DNA from: Streptomyces sannanensis
GTDB lineage: Bacteria; Actinomycetota; Actinomycetes; Streptomycetales; Streptomycetaceae
Assembly (NCBI RefSeq): GCF_039536205.1
Contig: NZ_BAAAYL010000001.1
Location: 682,001 to 746,000, forward strand
Direction of reading: 5' to 3'
Length of the DNA: 64,000 bases
The translations under genes were made by a program, and so were the position numbers. This document shows, one piece after another, positions 1-9,331 of this stretch (position 1 is the first letter of the stretch; every line of letters starts with the position of its first letter). Below the pieces are notes generated by a model, which was not told the origin of the DNA, searched no databases, and was given only the letters and a program-made list of their open reading frames with translations.

Positions 1-2401
1 GACGCCCGTCCTCGGCGCCGGGGCGGCCATGTCGGCGTCGGTGGGCGCCGTCCTCGACGCCGTCATCATCGTGGCGGTGACCGCTCTGTCCGGGTTCTTC
101 GGCGGCTTCCAGCGGTACCGGACCGACCGCGCGGTCGCCCAGCTACGGCGGGAGTCGGCCGTCATGACCAACGTCGTACGGGACGGGGAGGAAACCATCG
201 CCGCCGCCGCGGAGCTGGCCGTGGGCGACGTGGTGAACCTGACCCCGGGCGACGTGGTGCCGGCGGACGGCCGCCTGCTGTTGACACATCAACTGGAAGT
301 CGACGAATCCGCGCTGACCGGCGAGTCGCTGCCCGTGGCAAAGAACGCGGCGCCCGTTCTCGCCTCGGACCTCGGGGACCGTACGTCCATGGTCTACGAG
401 GGCACCACCGTGGCGGCCGGCCGTGGGCGCGCAGTCGTCGTCGCGACCGGCACGGCCACCGAGGCCGGCCGCGCCGCGGCGGAAGGGCGCGGCGCGGCGC
501 CCCCCGCCGGCGTCGAGCGCCGACTGACCCGGATCACCCGTACCACGCTCCCGGTGGCCCTCGGTTCGGCCGCTGCCGTGGTGGCGGCGGGCATGCTGCG
601 CGGGCGCCCCACCCGGGACACGGTCGGGGCGGGTGTGGGGCTGGCCGTCGCCAGCGTGCCCGAAGGACTGCCTTTTCTGGTCTCTGCCGCCCAACTCGCC
701 TCCGCCAGAAGGCTTTCCGCACGCGGAGCCCTGCTCAGGCATCCCCGTACCATCGAGGCGGCCGGGCGCACCGACGTCCTGTGCTTCGACAAGACGGGAA
801 CCCTCACCCTGGGGCGTATCTCCCTCGTCGCCGTCGCCGCCGACGGCCACGGTCGCCCCCTCGAATCGCTCGAGGACGAGCAGCGCGCCGTCCTCGCCGC
901 AGCACTGCGGGCGACACCACGCCCGCACAACGGTGAAGCGCTGGAACACGCCACCGACGCCGCGGTCACCGAGGGCGCTCAGCGAGCGGGAGTGAACCGG
1001 AATACGGCCGCACCAGGATGGCGACACACCGCCAGCCTGCCGTTCGAACCCAGCCGCGGCTTCCACGCAACGCGAGGCCGCTCCGGCCGGCGCCGGATCC
1101 TGTCGGTCAAGGGGGCACCGGAGGAGGTCGTGAAGCGCTGCGCCACCCGCGGCGGCAAACGCCTGGACCGCAAGGGCAGGAGGGCCGCCCTCGCGGAGGG
1201 CGAGAAGCTGGCGGCCAAGGGCCACCGGATTCTCGCGATCGGCGAACTCCGGGACGCGCCCGGCGGCAAGCTCACCGACGAGGCAGTGGACGGCCTCGAC
1301 TTCCTCGGCTTCCTCGCGTTCGCCGACCGCGTGCGCGGCACCGCCCGCGACGCGGTGCGCCGACTCACGGACGCCGGGGTGCACATCGTGATGATCACCG
1401 GAGACCACCCGGGCACCGCCGAGTCGATGGCCCGCGAACTGGGCGTCCTGGACGGCAGGCGGGTGGTGACAGGAGCCGAACTCGACGACCTGGACGACCG
1501 CGCCCTCGACAGGCTGCTGCCCGACGTCGGCGTCGTCGCCCGTGGCACCCCCGTGCACAAGGTCCGCGTGGTCCAGGCGTTCCAACGTCTGGGCCGTACG
1601 GTCGCGATGACCGGCGACGGCGCCAACGACGCCCCCGCCATCCGGCTCGCCGACATCGGGATCGCGTTCGGAACACGGGCCACGCCGGCCGCGCGTGCGG
1701 CGGCCGACCTCGTCGTGACGGACGACCGGTTGGAGACGGTACTCGCCGCGCTCGTGGAGGGCCGCGCGATGTGGGCCTCCGTACGCCAGGCACTGGCAAT
1801 CCTCGTCGGCGGCAATCTCGGCGAGATCGCCTTCACCCTCCTCGGTGCGGCCGCCACCGGGACCTCGCCCCTGACGGCCCGCCAGCTCCTGCTGGTCAAC
1901 CTCTTCACCGACCTCGCCCCGGCCATGGCCGTCGCCCTGCGCCCACCGCAGCCCGAGGCCGCCGAACGCATGCTCCACGAGGGACCGCAGGTCTCGCTCG
2001 GCACGGCTCTGACCGAGGAGATGGTGTGCCGCGCCGTGGCCACGACCCTGGGCGCCACGGCCGCCTGGCTCGCCGCACGGTTCACCGGCCGGCCCACCCG
2101 CGCCCGCACCGTCGCCCTGGTTGCGCTCGTAGGCGCACAGCTCGGCCAGACCCTCCTGGTCGGGGGCCGCAGCAGAGCGATCGTCCTCTCCTCCGTGGGC
2201 TCCCTGGCCGCACTGGCGGCCGTCGTCCAGACCCCGGTCCTGAGCCGGTTCTTCGGCTGCACGCCCCTCGGCCCCATCGCCTGGAGCATCGCCCTGTCCG
2301 CCGCGGCCGGGGCAACAGTGAGCTCACTGCTCCTCCCCCCGCTGATCACGCGCGTCCACACAGCGGTTCCCGGACTGCGACCGGCCGCCTCCCAGGCGTA
2401 G
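1..2401 (+). CDS. Cation-transporting P-type ATPase, C-terminal part (gene starts before the window)
   Basis: ATP-driven cation pump of the inner membrane, HAD-type P-type ATPase. Counting from the ATG at 29, the actuator motif TGES lies at residues 97-100, the membrane motif PEGLP at 211-215 (typical of P2-type Ca/Mg-like pumps), the phosphorylated aspartate of DKTGT at 254, and the hinge motif TGDGANDAPA near 530. A hydrophobic C-terminal bundle follows. The frame is open to base 2 upstream of the ATG and the usual N-terminal half is missing, so the real start is probably outside the window. Large actinobacterial pumps of this kind (CtpI-like) exceed 1,400 residues. The ion is not predictable from what is visible. 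The gene ends with TAG at 2399-2401. Confidence 0.85.
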   Translation, partial: TPVLGAGAAMSASVGAVLDAVIIVAVTALSGFFGGFQRYRTDRAVAQLRRESAVMTNVVRDGEETIAAAAELAVGDVVNLTPGDVVPADGRLLLTHQLEVDESALTGESLPVAKNAAPVLASDLGDRTSMVYEGTTVAAGRGRAVVVATGTATEAGRAAAEGRGAAPPAGVERRLTRITRTTLPVALGSAAAVVAAGMLRGRPTRDTVGAGVGLAVASVPEGLPFLVSAAQLASARRLSARGALLRHPRTIEAAGRTDVLCFDKTGTLTLGRISLVAVAADGHGRPLESLEDEQRAVLAAALRATPRPHNGEALEHATDAAVTEGAQRAGVNRNTAAPGWRHTASLPFEPSRGFHATRGRSGRRRILSVKGAPEEVVKRCATRGGKRLDRKGRRAALAEGEKLAAKGHRILAIGELRDAPGGKLTDEAVDGLDFLGFLAFADRVRGTARDAVRRLTDAGVHIVMITGDHPGTAESMARELGVLDGRRVVTGAELDDLDDRALDRLLPDVGVVARGTPVHKVRVVQAFQRLGRTVAMTGDGANDAPAIRLADIGIAFGTRATPAARAAADLVVTDDRLETVLAALVEGRAMWASVRQALAILVGGNLGEIAFTLLGAAATGTSPLTARQLLLVNLFTDLAPAMAVALRPPQPEAAERMLHEGPQVSLGTALTEEMVCRAVATTLGATAAWLAARFTGRPTRARTVALVALVGAQLGQTLLVGGRSRAIVLSSVGSLAALAAVVQTPVLSRFFGCTPLGPIAWSIALSAAAGATVSSLLLPPLITRVHTAVPGLRPAASQA

Positions 2402-2419
2402 CCCATGACCGACGACCGT

Positions 2420-2795
2420 CGTGTGGGTCGGCACCCCGGGTGGTGATGACGGTGTCGTTGACCTTGGTCGCCAGCAGGTGCGCGACGCCGCGTTGCTCCA
2501 GCCAGTACCTCAGCCGCTCGACCTGCCCGTACGCCTCGTCCGCGGTCACCCACACGAACGACACCTTCGCGTCCAGGGCACGCTGGATCATGACATGGAA
2601 CTGCTCGATCTTCGTGGCGAACGGCACGTCGTCCGGGATGCCGGCCGCCCTGCACCGCTCCCGGTCGTCCGTCCAGGACTTCGGCAGGTACAACTCCCGG
2701 TCGACCAACGCTCGCCCCCGCTTGGAGGCGTAGGCGAGGAAGGTACCGATCTGGCAGTTCTCGGTGCGGCCGACGGTGCCGGAGTACTGGCGCAC
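2420..2795 (-). pseudogene. IS701-like transposase fragment
   Basis: The minus-strand frame reads RQYSGTVGRTENCQIGTF, then RALVDRELYLPKSW and an alanine/threonine-rich stretch ending near ATKVNDTV. This is the central DDE region of IS701-family transposases. The N-terminal third and the C-terminal end are absent: the frame runs directly into the 3' end of the ATPase gene, and no start or terminal inverted repeat is visible. It is a dead relic marking an old insertion or rearrangement next to the ATPase. Confidence 0.75.
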
Positions 2796-2894
2796 GGATC
2801 CTCGCGAATGCGCTTCAGTGCAGCTGGGTGCGGGTGTCCGCGGAGTCCTCCGGCTGGTGGGCCGCGCTGACTGTTATGTCGAAGCGGTAGGCAA

Positions 2895-2926
2895 GACTGG
2901 CCCGGGCCCCTTGGCCCGGGCCAGTC
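2895..2926 (-). terminator. Rho-independent-type hairpin after the phosphodiester glycosidase gene
   Basis: A perfect 13-bp stem (2895-2907 with 2914-2926) and a 6-nt loop lie 18 bases beyond the stop of the minus-strand gene ending at 2944. No U-tract is present, which is normal for Streptomyces terminators. Confidence 0.7.
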
Positions 2927-2943
2927 GCCACTGTGGTGCAGCG

Positions 2944-4236
2944 TCAGCCCTTGCCGCTGCGGTAGGGGGTGTTCATGAAGACAAGTGCGTCGCCGACGGC
3001 CCGCTCGGTTGCCCCACTCGGCCGGTTGACCAGTGCGCCCTCGACCGACATGGCGGTGGAGCCGCCGCCGTCGAGGTTGACCGCGTTGTGCATGCCCAGC
3101 GCCTGAGCGACGGCAGCGGTCTCGTCCATCGTGGTGCCGACGCTGGTGGTCATACGACCGTCGATCGTTGCGAGCACGATCTTTCCGTCTTGTGTCGTTC
3201 CGGCGATGGTACGGGGGTTGCGCGCGAAGAAGCTGCCCGAACCGGCCGGTACCACGATCTGCCCGTCCGCCGTGAGCCGGTAGCGGCCGTTCACACCGAA
3301 CATCCCCTTGCGCGCGGGGAGTTCCTCACCCTGCTCGTTGATCAGGGTGGAGGTCACCTTGAGGCAGCCCTGTCCTGCGACCTGCAGCAGGGACGCTGCG
3401 TCCCGGCCTGTTGCCTGCAAGGAGGTCTGACCTTCCGTCAGCACAGTGCCCCGGGTTGTCGAGGTACGCACCACGCAGTGGTGCTCGTCGAGGACGACCT
3501 CCATACCGGCTCCGGACGGGGTGGCGTCGGCGAACTCCGGGGTGAACTGAACCACATCGCCGGGCACGGTGCACTGGGTCTGGTCGGAAAGGTTGGCACA
3601 AGCGCTCGGAACCACCGGCGGATGGTTGATGTACTCCAGCGGCAGGGTGGCCTCGGTCTTTTTGTTCTGCGCGCTACCGGACCAGTGCAGCTTGCCCATG
3701 AGGACCTGGTTGCTGTTGGCGTCCACGACGAAGTTGACCTCAGCCTTGTCCCGGGTGGGCTCGCTGAGGAGTTCTCCCCCGTACAGTCCCAGGCCCACCG
3801 GGTCACCGGGGTACTGCTGGCTACCGGTGAAGGTGAAGAAGGAGGCGTTGACCCCGGCCAGGGCGCCGGAGGACCGGACGAGGTCGGTGGTCTTCTCGGT
3901 CTTGGCCAGGTCCGGCCCGTAGGTCGCCTCCAGGTGCCCACGGGTTTTGTGGGGGTCGATCGTCAGTACGTTGACCACCCACGGGCCGCGCGTCGTGGTG
4001 TTGATCTGGTCGGCCTGAGCGGGCTCGGTCCCACGGACGATGCGGGTCAGCGTCACACCGTCGGCCAAGGTCTGGCTGCTGCGAGTCTCTTCCAGATTGG
4101 CATCGCCCAGCGGAAGGGATACGTCAGCGGCTGCGGCGTAGCTGGTCGGGACGAGAACGAGGGACAAAGCGGCCGCAGTTGCCGCGACCGCTGCGGCACG
4201 CTTCAGCCGGAAAGCATAGCGGGAGTGGGAATTCAT
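2944..4236 (-). CDS. Secreted phosphodiester glycosidase (NAGPA domain) family protein
   Basis: Exported protein of about 430 residues. The start is the ATG at 4236, because it opens a classical Sec signal peptide: basic RYAFRLKR, a hydrophobic alanine/valine/leucine core, then SYAAAA near residue 35. A longer reading from 4380 would put a non-coding-looking leader in front. The C-terminal domain matches the NAGPA-type phosphodiester glycosidase fold (DUF2233), with VNGRYRLTADG, IDGRMTTSVGTTMDE and the hallmark NLDGGGSTAMS near the end. Family members hydrolyse phosphodiester-linked sugars or act in cell-surface glycan turnover; the substrate here is unknown. A strong hairpin follows the stop. 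The upstream DNA (4240-4380) is notably AT-rich and probably holds the promoter. Confidence 0.8.
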   Translation of the reverse strand: MNSHSRYAFRLKRAAAVAATAAALSLVLVPTSYAAAADVSLPLGDANLEETRSSQTLADGVTLTRIVRGTEPAQADQINTTTRGPWVVNVLTIDPHKTRGHLEATYGPDLAKTEKTTDLVRSSGALAGVNASFFTFTGSQQYPGDPVGLGLYGGELLSEPTRDKAEVNFVVDANSNQVLMGKLHWSGSAQNKKTEATLPLEYINHPPVVPSACANLSDQTQCTVPGDVVQFTPEFADATPSGAGMEVVLDEHHCVVRTSTTRGTVLTEGQTSLQATGRDAASLLQVAGQGCLKVTSTLINEQGEELPARKGMFGVNGRYRLTADGQIVVPAGSGSFFARNPRTIAGTTQDGKIVLATIDGRMTTSVGTTMDETAAVAQALGMHNAVNLDGGGSTAMSVEGALVNRPSGATERAVGDALVFMNTPYRSGKG

Positions 4237-4589
4237 GCTGACGAGCTTCTTTGGCTTCAGAAAACTTTGTCGCTTTGGTAGTTGATCGATTGGCGGCAGG
4301 CGGATTAACGATCCAGTGCGGTTCTGTATTTTTATCGTTAGCGTGCCTTTTAAATGCCCGATCAGCCGACTTTTCGCCATTATGGCGCGTGAGAGGGTTG
4401 CGCCGTTCCCGCGGAACGCCCGGTTTGATGGGGAATCATGCGACTAGGGATGCCAGCCGTGACGACATCGACGGCACTGTGCGGTCCGGATGGTCGGCAA
4501 GCCGTGCGGAGCTCCCACTGTGACGGCGATGTGTGGCGCCGCCCAAGTGCACTAGTACTGCAACGGTGCTGACCGTGACGGCTGTTCGG

Positions 4590-5025
4590 GTCGCTCTTTG
4601 GCGGGTGCTTGCGCAGGCGGGTGCGGTTGTACTCGACCTCGATAAAGCGGAAGACGTCAGTGCGGGCTGCCTCGTGGGACTCCCAGACGGTGGTTCCGAT
4701 CTCTGCTTTCAGCAATCCGAAAAACTTTCAGCCGCGGCGTTGTCGTAACACGAGCCCGTTCTCCCCATGCTTTGCCTCAGCTTCAACTTCCATATCTGAT
4801 CGCGGTATTCACGAGAGGTGTACTCCGATCCGCGGTCCGAATGGGCGATGCAGCCCTCTTTCAGCCCGCCCCGGCCTGCGGCCATCTTCAAGGCGTCCAC
4901 GACGAGTTCGGTGCGGTGATGGTCGGCCATCGCATACCCGATCACCTCGCGGGTCGCCAGATCGATCACCGTCGCGAGATACCACCAGCCGGCGAGCGTC
5001 GGCAGACAGGTGATATCAGACTGTC
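4590..5025 (-). pseudogene. IS3-family transposase (OrfB) fragment with frameshift
   Basis: The frame from about 5025 reads DITCLPTLAGWWYLATVIDL, REVIGYAMADH and HSDRGSEYTS, ending in SCYDNAAAESF. These are the DDE catalytic segments of IS3-type integrases. After AAAESF the frame ends at a stop near 4709, but the family sequence resumes one base out of phase (LKAEIGTTVWESHEAARTDV, then EYNRTRLRKH). One T appears to be missing from the T-run at this point. The N-terminal region and OrfA are absent. Non-functional relic. Confidence 0.8.
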
Positions 5026-5254
5026 CAGCTCAGAGGGGGAACCTCACCCGACGGCCCCGCCCGTGACAGTTACAGCGTCGGCAAGTGACCTCATGAACCC
5101 GATCCAGCAACTCAGCACTCTGCCGAACCTCGGCTGACCGCAACGTTACCCGTCCTGGCGAACATGATCAGCCCATCGGAGCCGTGGAAGCCGGCGCCCA
5201 CCCGGCGCGACAGCCGGGCCCTCGGCACGCCCACCCGCACAGAACCAAAGCAAA

Positions 5255-5280
5255 GGGACCGTCAGCAAACTGACGGTCCC
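5255..5280 (-). terminator. Hairpin terminator with T-rich tail on the minus strand
   Basis: Perfect 11-bp stem (5255-5265 with 5270-5280) with loop CAAA. On the minus strand it is followed by a T-rich tail (TTTGCTTT), unusually classical for this GC-rich genome. It sits immediately after a minus-strand reading frame that stops at 5281. Confidence 0.7.
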
Positions 5281-5535
5281 TCATGCAAGGTCGAGGCCAA
5301 TCACTGTACCCGGTGCGTTGACGGCATGCCAACATCCCGGCTCGGGCTGCCAGTTCACGGTCTTGTGCGCACGCCTTCGGAGCCTCTGGGCAACGCGTGA
5401 CGCCGTCGATCCCCGCCGTGGCGTCGGGAGTTTCAGGGTCATCCCCGAGACGCTGGACCATCGAGCGCAGGATCGACCGGCCTTCGCGCCACCCGTGACC
5501 AACGAAACCCGCTCCGCTAGCATGATCGAACTCAT
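5281..5535 (-). pseudogene. Possible C-terminal remnant of an unidentified gene upstream of the 5255 terminator
   Basis: A short minus-strand frame ends in KTVNWQPEPGCWHAVNAPGT and GLDLA, with its TGA abutting a strong terminator. The last 25-30 residues look protein-like, but the upstream 55 residues do not resemble a known family and no convincing start or ribosome-binding site is visible. The rest of the 5025-5573 interval has no supported gene. Together with the neighbouring transposase scrap this suggests a gene cut off on its 5' side. No function can be assigned. Confidence 0.25.
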
Positions 5536-5621
5536 GAACGATCGCCCTGAAATCTAACAAATCGGCTGAAAAATTGATATCTACACCATCGCGGGTGTCC
5601 TCGCGAACAAAATGCAGAATT

Positions 5622-6938
5622 ATGTTCGCCGCGTGGCGTCAACCACGCGCGATACTGTGGGCCGTGGTGGGTGTGACGGCCCTTGGATTCCTCATCACAC
5701 TGGAAATCGCCGCGCGTCGCTACGGCCTACCGGGGCCGATTACCAACCAGGCGCGAGAGGTGATATTCGCCCCGAAATCAGGGCCGCTCCTGTACGCCAG
5801 TATGGCGTTGATGATGGTGGTGCTCCCCTGGCGGCAGCGGTTCATCGCGGCTGGTGCCGCGATCGGCATCGACGTCGCCTTCTGGGTGGTGCGGTGGGCG
5901 GTCGACGCCAAGATGATGGTCGGCAACGGCGCCTTGTGGGTGATCTTGGGCTATGCGGTCATCGCTGTCACGCGCCGCACCGGCCGGGAACGTGTCCTGC
6001 TGCTGAAGGGCGTCGGGCTGGGCCTGCTGCTGGTGGCCGGCCGCAAGACTGGCGATACCTGGCTGCTCATCACGTCGAAGACCCGCCCGGCGGTGCTCGA
6101 CCAGTACGTGGCAACCGCCGATCACGCGCTGGGCAACCCGTCGTGGCTGGTAGGCCGCATTGTCACGGCCGCCGGCCCGATCGGCGCCCATATTCTCGAC
6201 TGGGTCTACGTCCAGCTTGCGGTGGCCGCGGTCGTCGTCGCGCTGTACCCGCTGCGTAACGTGGCGGTCGAGCGCCGCTTCCCGCGCCATCATCTGGTGC
6301 GCACATTCCTGGTCATCGGCCTCCTCGGGCCTGGCATCTACATGATCTTCCCGGTGGTCGGACCGATCTTCGCCTACGGCACCGGCGCCTTCGGCACGGG
6401 AGGCGAGCACTGGGCGATGGCCAACCTGTGGCCGGACACGCCACCGCCGATCAATACCCCCCACCCGATGCCGTTCGACGAGATCACCCCCCGCAACTGC
6501 ATGCCCAGCCTGCACACAGCGTGGGCTACCGCGATCTTCATTCATTCCCGCAAGGGCCCACGGATTCTGCGTTTTGCGGGCACGTCCTGGCTGATTGCCA
6601 CACTCGGCGCAACGCTGGGATTCGGCTACCACTACGGCATGGATATTGTCGCCGGCGTGGTGTTCGCGTTCACGATCGAGGCAGCGCTGCGCTCGCTCGA
6701 CCGCGGCTGGGACCGGTCAGGAATCCAGCTGGTCGCTTACGGGGCAACAGTCTTCGCTGCGCTCTTGGTGTCATATCGCTATCTGCCCATGGAAATGGCC
6801 GAATATCCGTGGGTGTTCGGACCACTTCTCATTCTGGCGATGGCCTCAGTGGTGCACGGCTACGTACGGACCACCAAACTGTGGGAACCGAAGACCGCAC
6901 CAGCGCAGCAACCGGAACCTCAAGCCGCACTGGTTTGA
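5622..6938 (+). CDS. PAP2-superfamily membrane phosphatase/phosphotransferase
   Basis: Integral membrane protein of about 438 residues with many hydrophobic segments. In the C-terminal half it carries the PAP2 phosphatase motifs: RNCMPSLHTAWA (PSxH type) and FGYHYGMDIVAGV (HYxxD type), with an upstream basic motif near RKTGDTW. In actinobacteria this PAP2 subgroup dephosphorylates or transfers phospho-alcohols on lipids, for example phosphatidylinositol-type synthesis; the exact substrate is not visible. Two starts are possible: TTG at 5574 or ATG at 5622. Neither has a clear ribosome-binding site; the ATG is chosen because it places the first membrane segment close to the N terminus. The flanking genes are unrelated, so it is probably transcribed alone. 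Confidence 0.75.
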   Translation: MFAAWRQPRAILWAVVGVTALGFLITLEIAARRYGLPGPITNQAREVIFAPKSGPLLYASMALMMVVLPWRQRFIAAGAAIGIDVAFWVVRWAVDAKMMVGNGALWVILGYAVIAVTRRTGRERVLLLKGVGLGLLLVAGRKTGDTWLLITSKTRPAVLDQYVATADHALGNPSWLVGRIVTAAGPIGAHILDWVYVQLAVAAVVVALYPLRNVAVERRFPRHHLVRTFLVIGLLGPGIYMIFPVVGPIFAYGTGAFGTGGEHWAMANLWPDTPPPINTPHPMPFDEITPRNCMPSLHTAWATAIFIHSRKGPRILRFAGTSWLIATLGATLGFGYHYGMDIVAGVVFAFTIEAALRSLDRGWDRSGIQLVAYGATVFAALLVSYRYLPMEMAEYPWVFGPLLILAMASVVHGYVRTTKLWEPKTAPAQQPEPQAALV

Positions 6939-7114
6939 GGGATGTTGCATCAGGTTGTCGGCTGAGCGCTTCCCGAGTGGGCCGGGATGCTGAAGTGTGC
7001 GGGCGAAGACCCGCCGGCCAATGGGAAGCCGCTTGCATTCGCAGCACCCATCGGCGCGTTGCACACCCTCTGCCGCTGAGGCCACAGCCGCGGCACGCTG
7101 CAAGGGCGCCGGTG

Positions 7115-8194
7115 TCAGGCGGCGCGACGGTATTGGACTGGCGCGACCACCTCGGCGCCGAGTTCGCGGGCGGCGTGGCGGGCCCAGTACGGGTGGCGGA
7201 GGAGTTCGCGGCCGAGGAGGACCGCGTCGGCCTCGCCGTTGGCGAGGATCTTCTCGGCGTGCTCGGGTTCGGTGATCAGGCCGACCGCGGCGACGGGGAG
7301 GCCGGTCTCGTTCTTGACGCGGGCGGCGAAGGGGACCTGGTAGCCGGGGGCGACCGGGATGCGGACGCCGGAGGCGTTGCCTCCGGTGGAGACGTCGAGG
7401 AGGTCGACGCCGTGTTCCTTCAGGTGCGCGGCGAAGCGGACGGTGTCGTCGGCGGTCCAGCCGTTCTCTTCCAGCCAGTCGGTAGCGGAGATGCGGAAGA
7501 ACAGCGGGAGGTGGTCGGGCCAGACAGCACGCACGGCGTCGACGACTTCAAGGGCGAAGCGGGTGCGGTTCTCGAACGAGCCGCCGTAGGCGTCGGTGCG
7601 CTTGTTGGAGTGGGGGGAGAGGAACTCGCCGATGAGATAGCCGTGGGCGCCGTGGATCTCAGCGACCTGGAAGCCTGCGTCCAGGGCACGGCGGGCGGCG
7701 TCCGCGAACTGGGCGACTGTCTGCTGGATTTCGTCGGTGGTCAGCTCCGTGGGCACCGGGTGGTCCTCGGCGAAGGCGACGGGGCTGGGGCCGAGGGGCT
7801 GCCAGCCATGGGCGTCGGGGCCGACCGGGGCGCCGCCCTTCCAGGGGCGGTCGGTGCTGCCCTTGCGTCCGCTGTGAGCGATCTGGATTCCCGGGGTGGT
7901 GCCCTGAGCCTTGAGGAAGTCGGTGATGCGGCCCAGGGCCTCGGCCTGTTGGTCGTTCCAGATGCCGAGGTCGTAGGGGGAGATGCGGCCCTCGGGGGAG
8001 ACAGCGGTGGCTTCGAGGAGGATGAGGCCGGTGCCGCCGGTGGCGCGTGCGGCGTAGTGGGCGAAGTGCCAGTCGGTCGCGACTCCGGCCTCGGGGCCTT
8101 CGGGGGCGGCGGAGTACTGGCACATGGGTGCCATCCAGATCCGGTTGGGGATCGTCAGCGACCGAAGTGCGTAGGGCTCGAAGAGGGCACTCAC
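7115..8194 (-). CDS. Old Yellow Enzyme family NADH:flavin oxidoreductase (YqjM/XenA type)
   Basis: FMN-dependent ene-reductase of about 359 residues, reducing activated alkenes and electrophiles in the cytoplasm. The sequence starts SALFEPYALRSLTIPNRIWM and has the YqjM-type cysteine motif APMCQYS, the substrate-binding histidines in IAHSGRKGST, the FMN-barrel motif EIHGAHGYLIGEFLSP and the dimer-arm motif AYGGSFENRTRF. GTG at 8194 is preferred over in-frame ATGs at 8206 and 8245: GGAG lies six bases before it and family members begin exactly here. The region upstream has a duplicated semi-palindrome (8247-8278), so repression by an electrophile- or redox-sensing regulator is likely. Confidence 0.88.
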   Translation of the reverse strand: MSALFEPYALRSLTIPNRIWMAPMCQYSAAPEGPEAGVATDWHFAHYAARATGGTGLILLEATAVSPEGRISPYDLGIWNDQQAEALGRITDFLKAQGTTPGIQIAHSGRKGSTDRPWKGGAPVGPDAHGWQPLGPSPVAFAEDHPVPTELTTDEIQQTVAQFADAARRALDAGFQVAEIHGAHGYLIGEFLSPHSNKRTDAYGGSFENRTRFALEVVDAVRAVWPDHLPLFFRISATDWLEENGWTADDTVRFAAHLKEHGVDLLDVSTGGNASGVRIPVAPGYQVPFAARVKNETGLPVAAVGLITEPEHAEKILANGEADAVLLGRELLRHPYWARHAARELGAEVVAPVQYRRAA

Positions 8195-8246
8195 GAAAGA
8201 CTCCATTTCATCTGATGCGCCGCACGGGTGCGCTTGATGCGACATT

Positions 8247-8278
8247 CATCGTACTACGACAATCATCGAATTACGACA
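8247..8278 (-). promoter_or_regulatory. Tandem operator-like repeats upstream of the Old Yellow Enzyme gene
   Basis: Two 15-bp direct repeats, CATCGTACTACGACA (8247-8261) and CATCGAATTACGACA (8264-8278), match at 13 of 15 positions with a 17-bp period. The first contains a perfect 11-bp palindrome, TCGTA-C-TACGA. They lie 53-84 bases upstream of the GTG at 8194. The spacing of about two helical turns suggests cooperative repressor binding. The regulator is not identified. Confidence 0.5.
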
Positions 8279-8656
8279 CCTCTCGTACAAGCCGTGGAAG
8301 CGCACGCCAGGCCACTCGAGGCCCGACCGGCAAAGGGGACAGCCGGACAGTCGAGCACCAGGAGCTCCTCCGCCGAACCGCGACCCCGATGCGCATCAAG
8401 AGCATCACCCGGCCGCACTTGCAGGCGGCCGCGCGCCAGGCCACGTCCGGGTCGGCGCGCCCCCTCGGCCTGCCGGCGGCACCGGCCCCGGTTACCATTC
8501 GTCGCGCCCAGTTCGAGCAGATCCGCAAGTACTTCCCCGAGTGACCCGACAAGACTGCCCAACTCCCCGGCAGCGCCCACGACCTGCTCCACCTGTAGAC
8601 CGGCTGCACACCACCGCGCCGACGAGCCCAGCAGACCGCCCATGAAGGAACCGCGC
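8279..8656. other. Intergenic region without a supported gene
   Basis: A plus-strand frame from ATG 8387 to 8544 encodes 52 residues ending in VTIRRAQFEQIRKYFPE, which looks protein-like. It has no ribosome-binding site and no recognisable family. It may be the tail of a lost gene or a small protein. Nothing else is visible. Confidence 0.3.
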
Positions 8657-9331
8657 ATGACTGACCTGTCACCCGACACCAGCCACAGCTCCACCCCGGA
8701 CCCCCTGCGTAGCGTGTACCTGCGGCTGGTCGCCGAGGAATCGATACCCGCACAAGCGCGGGGCCACTACACTTACCTGCGCCCGGTGGCCACGGACCTG
8801 CTGGTGGGCATTGCCCTCGACACCCCCGAAAACGTCCGCATCCTTACCGACCGCGAGGTGGCCCTCGTTGAGTGGGACACCCTCGTGGCGGCCGCGCGCA
8901 CCAACCTGCTCAACGAGCCGGTCAACTACGACACCATCGACCTCCCCGGCGGCGCCGTCCTTCACATCCTCGGCCACCCGGAGTCGGTCTTCGCGGCCAG
9001 CAAGGCTCTCGTCCTCGACGAGGCGGTGCGCGCCGCCGGCGGCCCCGAGTTCCCGGCCGAGGGAGTGCTGCTCACCGTCCCCAACCGGCACAACCTCGTC
9101 TTCTACCCGCTCGCCGACAGCCACGTGGGCGAGGCCGTCAACGCCCTCGCCCAGTTCGGCCAGGGCGCCTACGAGGACGGTCCCGGACGCATCTCCCCCC
9201 GGGTGTTCTGGTGGCGCGCCGGCACCCTGATCTCGATCACGGTCTTCGACCACGAGAGCCGGACGATGAGCATCTCACCGCCCGACGAACTCATGACGAT
9301 CATGCGGCGCCTGGCCCACCCCGGCAGCTGA
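8657..9331 (+). CDS. Hypothetical protein, 224 residues
   Basis: Soluble protein without signal peptide or membrane segment. The ATG at 8657 is chosen because AAGGA (8645-8649) stands at ideal distance; upstream in-frame sequence is low-complexity and non-coding in character. After a short acidic/serine-rich N terminus the protein has alternating beta and helix-like segments, for example HYTYLRPVATDLLVGIALDT, NVRILTDREVALVEWDTLVA and VPNRHNLVFYPLAD. The general layout resembles DUF1444-type proteins of unknown function, but this is only an impression. The neighbours are transcribed away from it. Confidence 0.7.
   Translation: MTDLSPDTSHSSTPDPLRSVYLRLVAEESIPAQARGHYTYLRPVATDLLVGIALDTPENVRILTDREVALVEWDTLVAAARTNLLNEPVNYDTIDLPGGAVLHILGHPESVFAASKALVLDEAVRAAGGPEFPAEGVLLTVPNRHNLVFYPLADSHVGEAVNALAQFGQGAYEDGPGRISPRVFWWRAGTLISITVFDHESRTMSISPPDELMTIMRRLAHPGS

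Noticed and set aside
143..1978. Long minus-strand open frame of about 600 codons opposite the P-type ATPase gene
   Set aside because: Its translation is low-complexity Gly/Arg/Ala sequence without family motifs. The plus strand carries unmistakable ATPase motifs. Antisense open frames are expected in GC-rich DNA.
979..2733. Further long overlapping frames on both strands across the ATPase gene
   Set aside because: Arg/Pro-rich translations of alternative frames with no recognisable motif; products of codon bias.
6428..8215. Plus-strand frame of nearly 600 codons across the PAP2 and Old Yellow Enzyme genes
   Set aside because: It spans two real genes and their intergenic gap in the wrong frame, and shows no motifs.
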